Source of the DNA: Typha latifolia
Lineage: Eukaryota > Streptophyta > Magnoliopsida > Poales > Typhaceae
DNA length: 64,000 bases
Direction of reading: 5' to 3'
Assembly (NCBI GenBank): GCA_019914945.1
Contig: CM034103.1
Span: 11,656,001 to 11,720,000 of the forward strand
Part shown: positions 61,730-64,000 of the stretch, piece after piece
Layout: each line of letters begins with the position of its first letter
How positions within the stretch are numbered: the first letter of the stretch is position 1
Made by a program: the position numbers and the translations under genes
Notes under the pieces: model-generated
Told to the model about the DNA's origin: nothing
Seen by the model: the letters and a program-made list of their open reading frames with translations, nothing else
Databases searched by the model: none

Positions 61730-64000
61730 TCATTCACTCCAAAATTTGATGAATGCATTAACAAGTGATTTTAATGCTTCCCAAACAGGGTTGGTTTCGG
61801 TCTTCTCTTGTTTGTCATCAGTGCTTTCCCTGCAGCAAAGTTTGACAAAAATTTCATATGTCAATTATGAGAGTTTGAAATTATCATTGAAACTTTAACT
61901 AACCCTATAACTGTTTCATGATTGAATGCAACATTTTGAATCTATTAAGACCAACTCCCGGATATGGAGATTGCACTTTCTCTTGTCGTCTTCAGTGTAA
62001 ATAACCCTTGAAGAAAATTGTAATAGAAGCCACAGAATATTATGCTTTTTAAAGCTAATACAAAATTAATATAAGAAAGACTGTTTACTTGTGATGACCA
62101 CTTAATTGAAAATAATCAAATATTAATATCAAAAGGTAGAGAAATAAGAATTTTAATAATAAGTTAATAACATTTTGTGGCTTATCTCACTCAAAAAGGA
62201 TTCATAATTAATACTGTAACAATTTTAAGAAGGAAAGTATGATATTAGAGCAGACAAGGCACTATGTTGTGCATATGCGAGTAACAAACGACGTACATGT
62301 ATATTCATATCGGGCCATCCTGTGCAGATGGCCATCCAAACAGTATGCAGGGCAACTACATGTACCTTCTGGCCCAAATACCAGTTCGCCGCACACTGTG
62401 ATATGAATGTGGAGCTGCCTTACACATATGAATGTGAATCTAGACAACCTTTCTTATATAATGCAAAATAAATAGCTCGGTTAACAATATCAGCTAAATG
62501 CTAAAGCTACTGTGTGTTCTCTAGTTTCCATCAGATTACTTCTGAATTTGACTACAGGAATTCAGTTGTAGATGTAAACTGGAAGACAAGCTTTTACCTG
62601 CTAGTCCTGGCAATATTGCCAGAATCACCTTCAAGCTCAGCCTTGCCTTCTGTAGCACAAACTTCCTTCAAAGTGGAATCAATTGATTCATGACATTTAT
62701 TTTGACCTTCCTTGATGATGTTCTCCATACCATTAGGTTGGGCCTCAACCAAATCCTACAACAGCAGGAAGTAACGCTAATTGATGAACTGAATAGTGTC
62801 AGCAAATATAATTACGAAAACAAAAGGTTAATACCATCTCTCAGGGTATCAAAGTTAAAATAATAATCATAAATAAAAGCAATCCTAACTCAGAAATAGG
62901 AAAATGAATGTCTAACTAAAGAAGCTCAAAAAATACATACACAGTTTCATCTGACTAGTCCAGGTGTACAAATTGTTCAAGGGATTTTTCTATTTAACAC
63001 TCTGTTTTTTGTGTTTATTGCAGTTTAAACTTACCTTTCTAATATTTTTAAACCCTTGAAATTCTCGGTAAGTCACCAAAATGGCAAGAACATCCTACTC
63101 ACAGTGTTTTATTTAAACTATAATGACAAGTATAAGGGTAGCTCAGGGTGTTTTTTTCTGTGATTTAATCAGAATTACAGGGGTCAAATTAAAAATAGTA
63201 AAAAGACAAGGTGTAAACCATAATAAACACATAAAGCAGGCTGCAAAACAAAAAGATCCCTTTACTCAATGCATGCTAGACTCACACCAGTATACATATA
63301 CAGTAGAGACAGCATGGTCACACATAAGCAAGTTAATATGATATGCTTAGGCCCTTTACTTAGATGGCTTATCTAATCTTAGGAAATGAGTATTCTTATT
63401 AAAAATTACATAAGAATATGTTTTATTATTGTTACCATGTTGCACAATAATAAGCTGAAGTCTCCTAGCAAGGATTATTAAAAAATACAAAAAAATTGGG
63501 GAAGCAGCAGTTGGAAGAGTAGTAGTAGACATCTTACAAGTATGCATGAGCATAGATTTATCTACAGATGACTAAGTTAGCTCTCAAGTTCTTCTGAATA
63601 ACCTAGGAAGTTCTTCCTTTGTTAATCTTGTGTTGTGGTTTTTATCCTAGAATGTAACTTCATACTTCTAGCATTACAAAAATATCAGCTGGTAGATAAA
63701 TAAGCAACCTTATAGTCTAGATTACTCTCAGTGAGTAAAGTACAGTTGAAGTTCGAAATATAAGTACAGTTCAGTTTTGAATCAAATGTTCATTTAGAGC
63801 TATAAATCTTGGTTCTGATATAAAATTGTCTTCACATGTTATAACACAAAGATAAGACATACTGGTGATGTCTAATACATGTTAACTAATGATGATCATC
63901 TAACAAATCTTAAGTACCAAAAAATAAAAGAAAGTAGAGGTATATGAATACATAAATAGGTAGTGAATTACCTCAGTCTTTAGAGTTTCAGATGGAGGAG
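61730..64000 (-). CDS. 3' end of an unidentified gene (partial)
   Basis: Three exons at the right edge, in order of transcription: 63972-64000 and beyond (open), 62598-62755, and 61730-61829 with the stop. Splice sites are good (GTAATT, GTAAAAG donors; TTGTAG, CTGCAG acceptors) and phase is kept. The last 94 residues are hydrophilic and rich in Glu, Lys, Thr and Ser (PPSETLKTE, DLVEAQPNGMENIIKEGQNK, STLKEVCATEGKAELEGDSG). They end in an amphipathic VWEALKSLVNAFIKFWSE. No domain is recognisable. An acidic tail of a nuclear or chromatin protein would fit, but that is a guess. Its intron 62756-63971 carries a MITE-like insert. Confidence 0.65.
62981..63260. mobile_element. Probable Mutator-like MITE
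   Basis: A 280-base inverted-repeat element in an intron of the right-edge gene. The left end GGGATTTTTC pairs with GGGATCTTTTTG from the right end. Further in, TGTGTTTATTGCAGTTTAAAC pairs with TGTGTTTATTATGGTTTACA, and TAATATTTTTAAACCC with TACTATTTTTAATTTGACCC. Flanking 9-mers ATTGTTCAA and TTTACTCAA agree at 6 of 9 positions. Confidence 0.6.

Noticed and set aside
1..64000. CRISPR array, bacterial operon, organellar insert or viral block
   Set aside because: No regularly spaced repeats, no prokaryotic gene packing, and no chloroplast, mitochondrial or viral coding sequence was recognised. All real genes are intron-bearing or single-exon plant nuclear genes.

Overview
The window is nuclear DNA from a flowering plant, most likely a monocot and perhaps not a grass. 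The evidence is AT-rich spacers and introns against very GC-rich single-exon or first-exon coding sequence (the CHX, mTERF, syntaxin and PPR genes), standard GT-AG introns, many TA/GA/GAA microsatellites, and proteins that read closest to rice-type versions, notably an SPX4 ortholog. No bacterial, viral or organellar block was seen. The species cannot be named from sequence alone.

Layout, left to right. 1-3750: AT-rich spacer. 4059-7702 (+): CHX17-20-type cation/H+ antiporter in two exons. 8851-12547 (+): TTL-type TPR/thioredoxin-like protein in seven exons. 13594-19885 (-): chloroplast DEAD-box helicase RH3 in ten exons, tail-to-tail with TTL. 22436-26681 (+): DUF300/Ost-alpha (LAZ1-like) membrane protein in six exons, head-to-head with RH3. 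27185-28441 (-): short intronless PPR protein. 31152-32365 (-): organellar mTERF protein with a one-base frameshift. 33838-37587 (-): SPX4 phosphate-signalling protein in three exons. 41239-42026 (+): small plant protein of unknown function in four exons. 43085-43909 (+): intronless SYP11-group Qa-SNARE. 46397-60360 (-): KAPP, a membrane-anchored FHA/PP2C phosphatase in thirteen exons. 61730-64000 (-): 3' end of an unidentified gene that runs off the right edge.

Exon models were built by hand from splice sites. Reading phase is kept across every junction of CHX, TTL, RH3, DUF300, SPX4, the small gene and KAPP. The genes do not form a pathway; this is ordinary plant gene space with a mixed set of housekeeping and signalling genes. 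RH3 beside a DUF300 gene recalls the neighbouring Arabidopsis loci At5g26740 and At5g26742, so this pair may be old conserved microsynteny.

The less described material lies in introns and spacers. It includes a non-autonomous LTR element with a primer-binding-like site in KAPP intron 7, one Mutator-like MITE with a perfect 9-bp target duplication and three probable relatives, a frameshifted RRM gene fragment in KAPP intron 1, an Au-like SINE in the DUF300 gene, a decayed LINE 3' end, two local tandem duplications in introns and a GGCCCG-rich patch. I found no gene cluster, CRISPR array, defence island or other candidate for a wholly new system.
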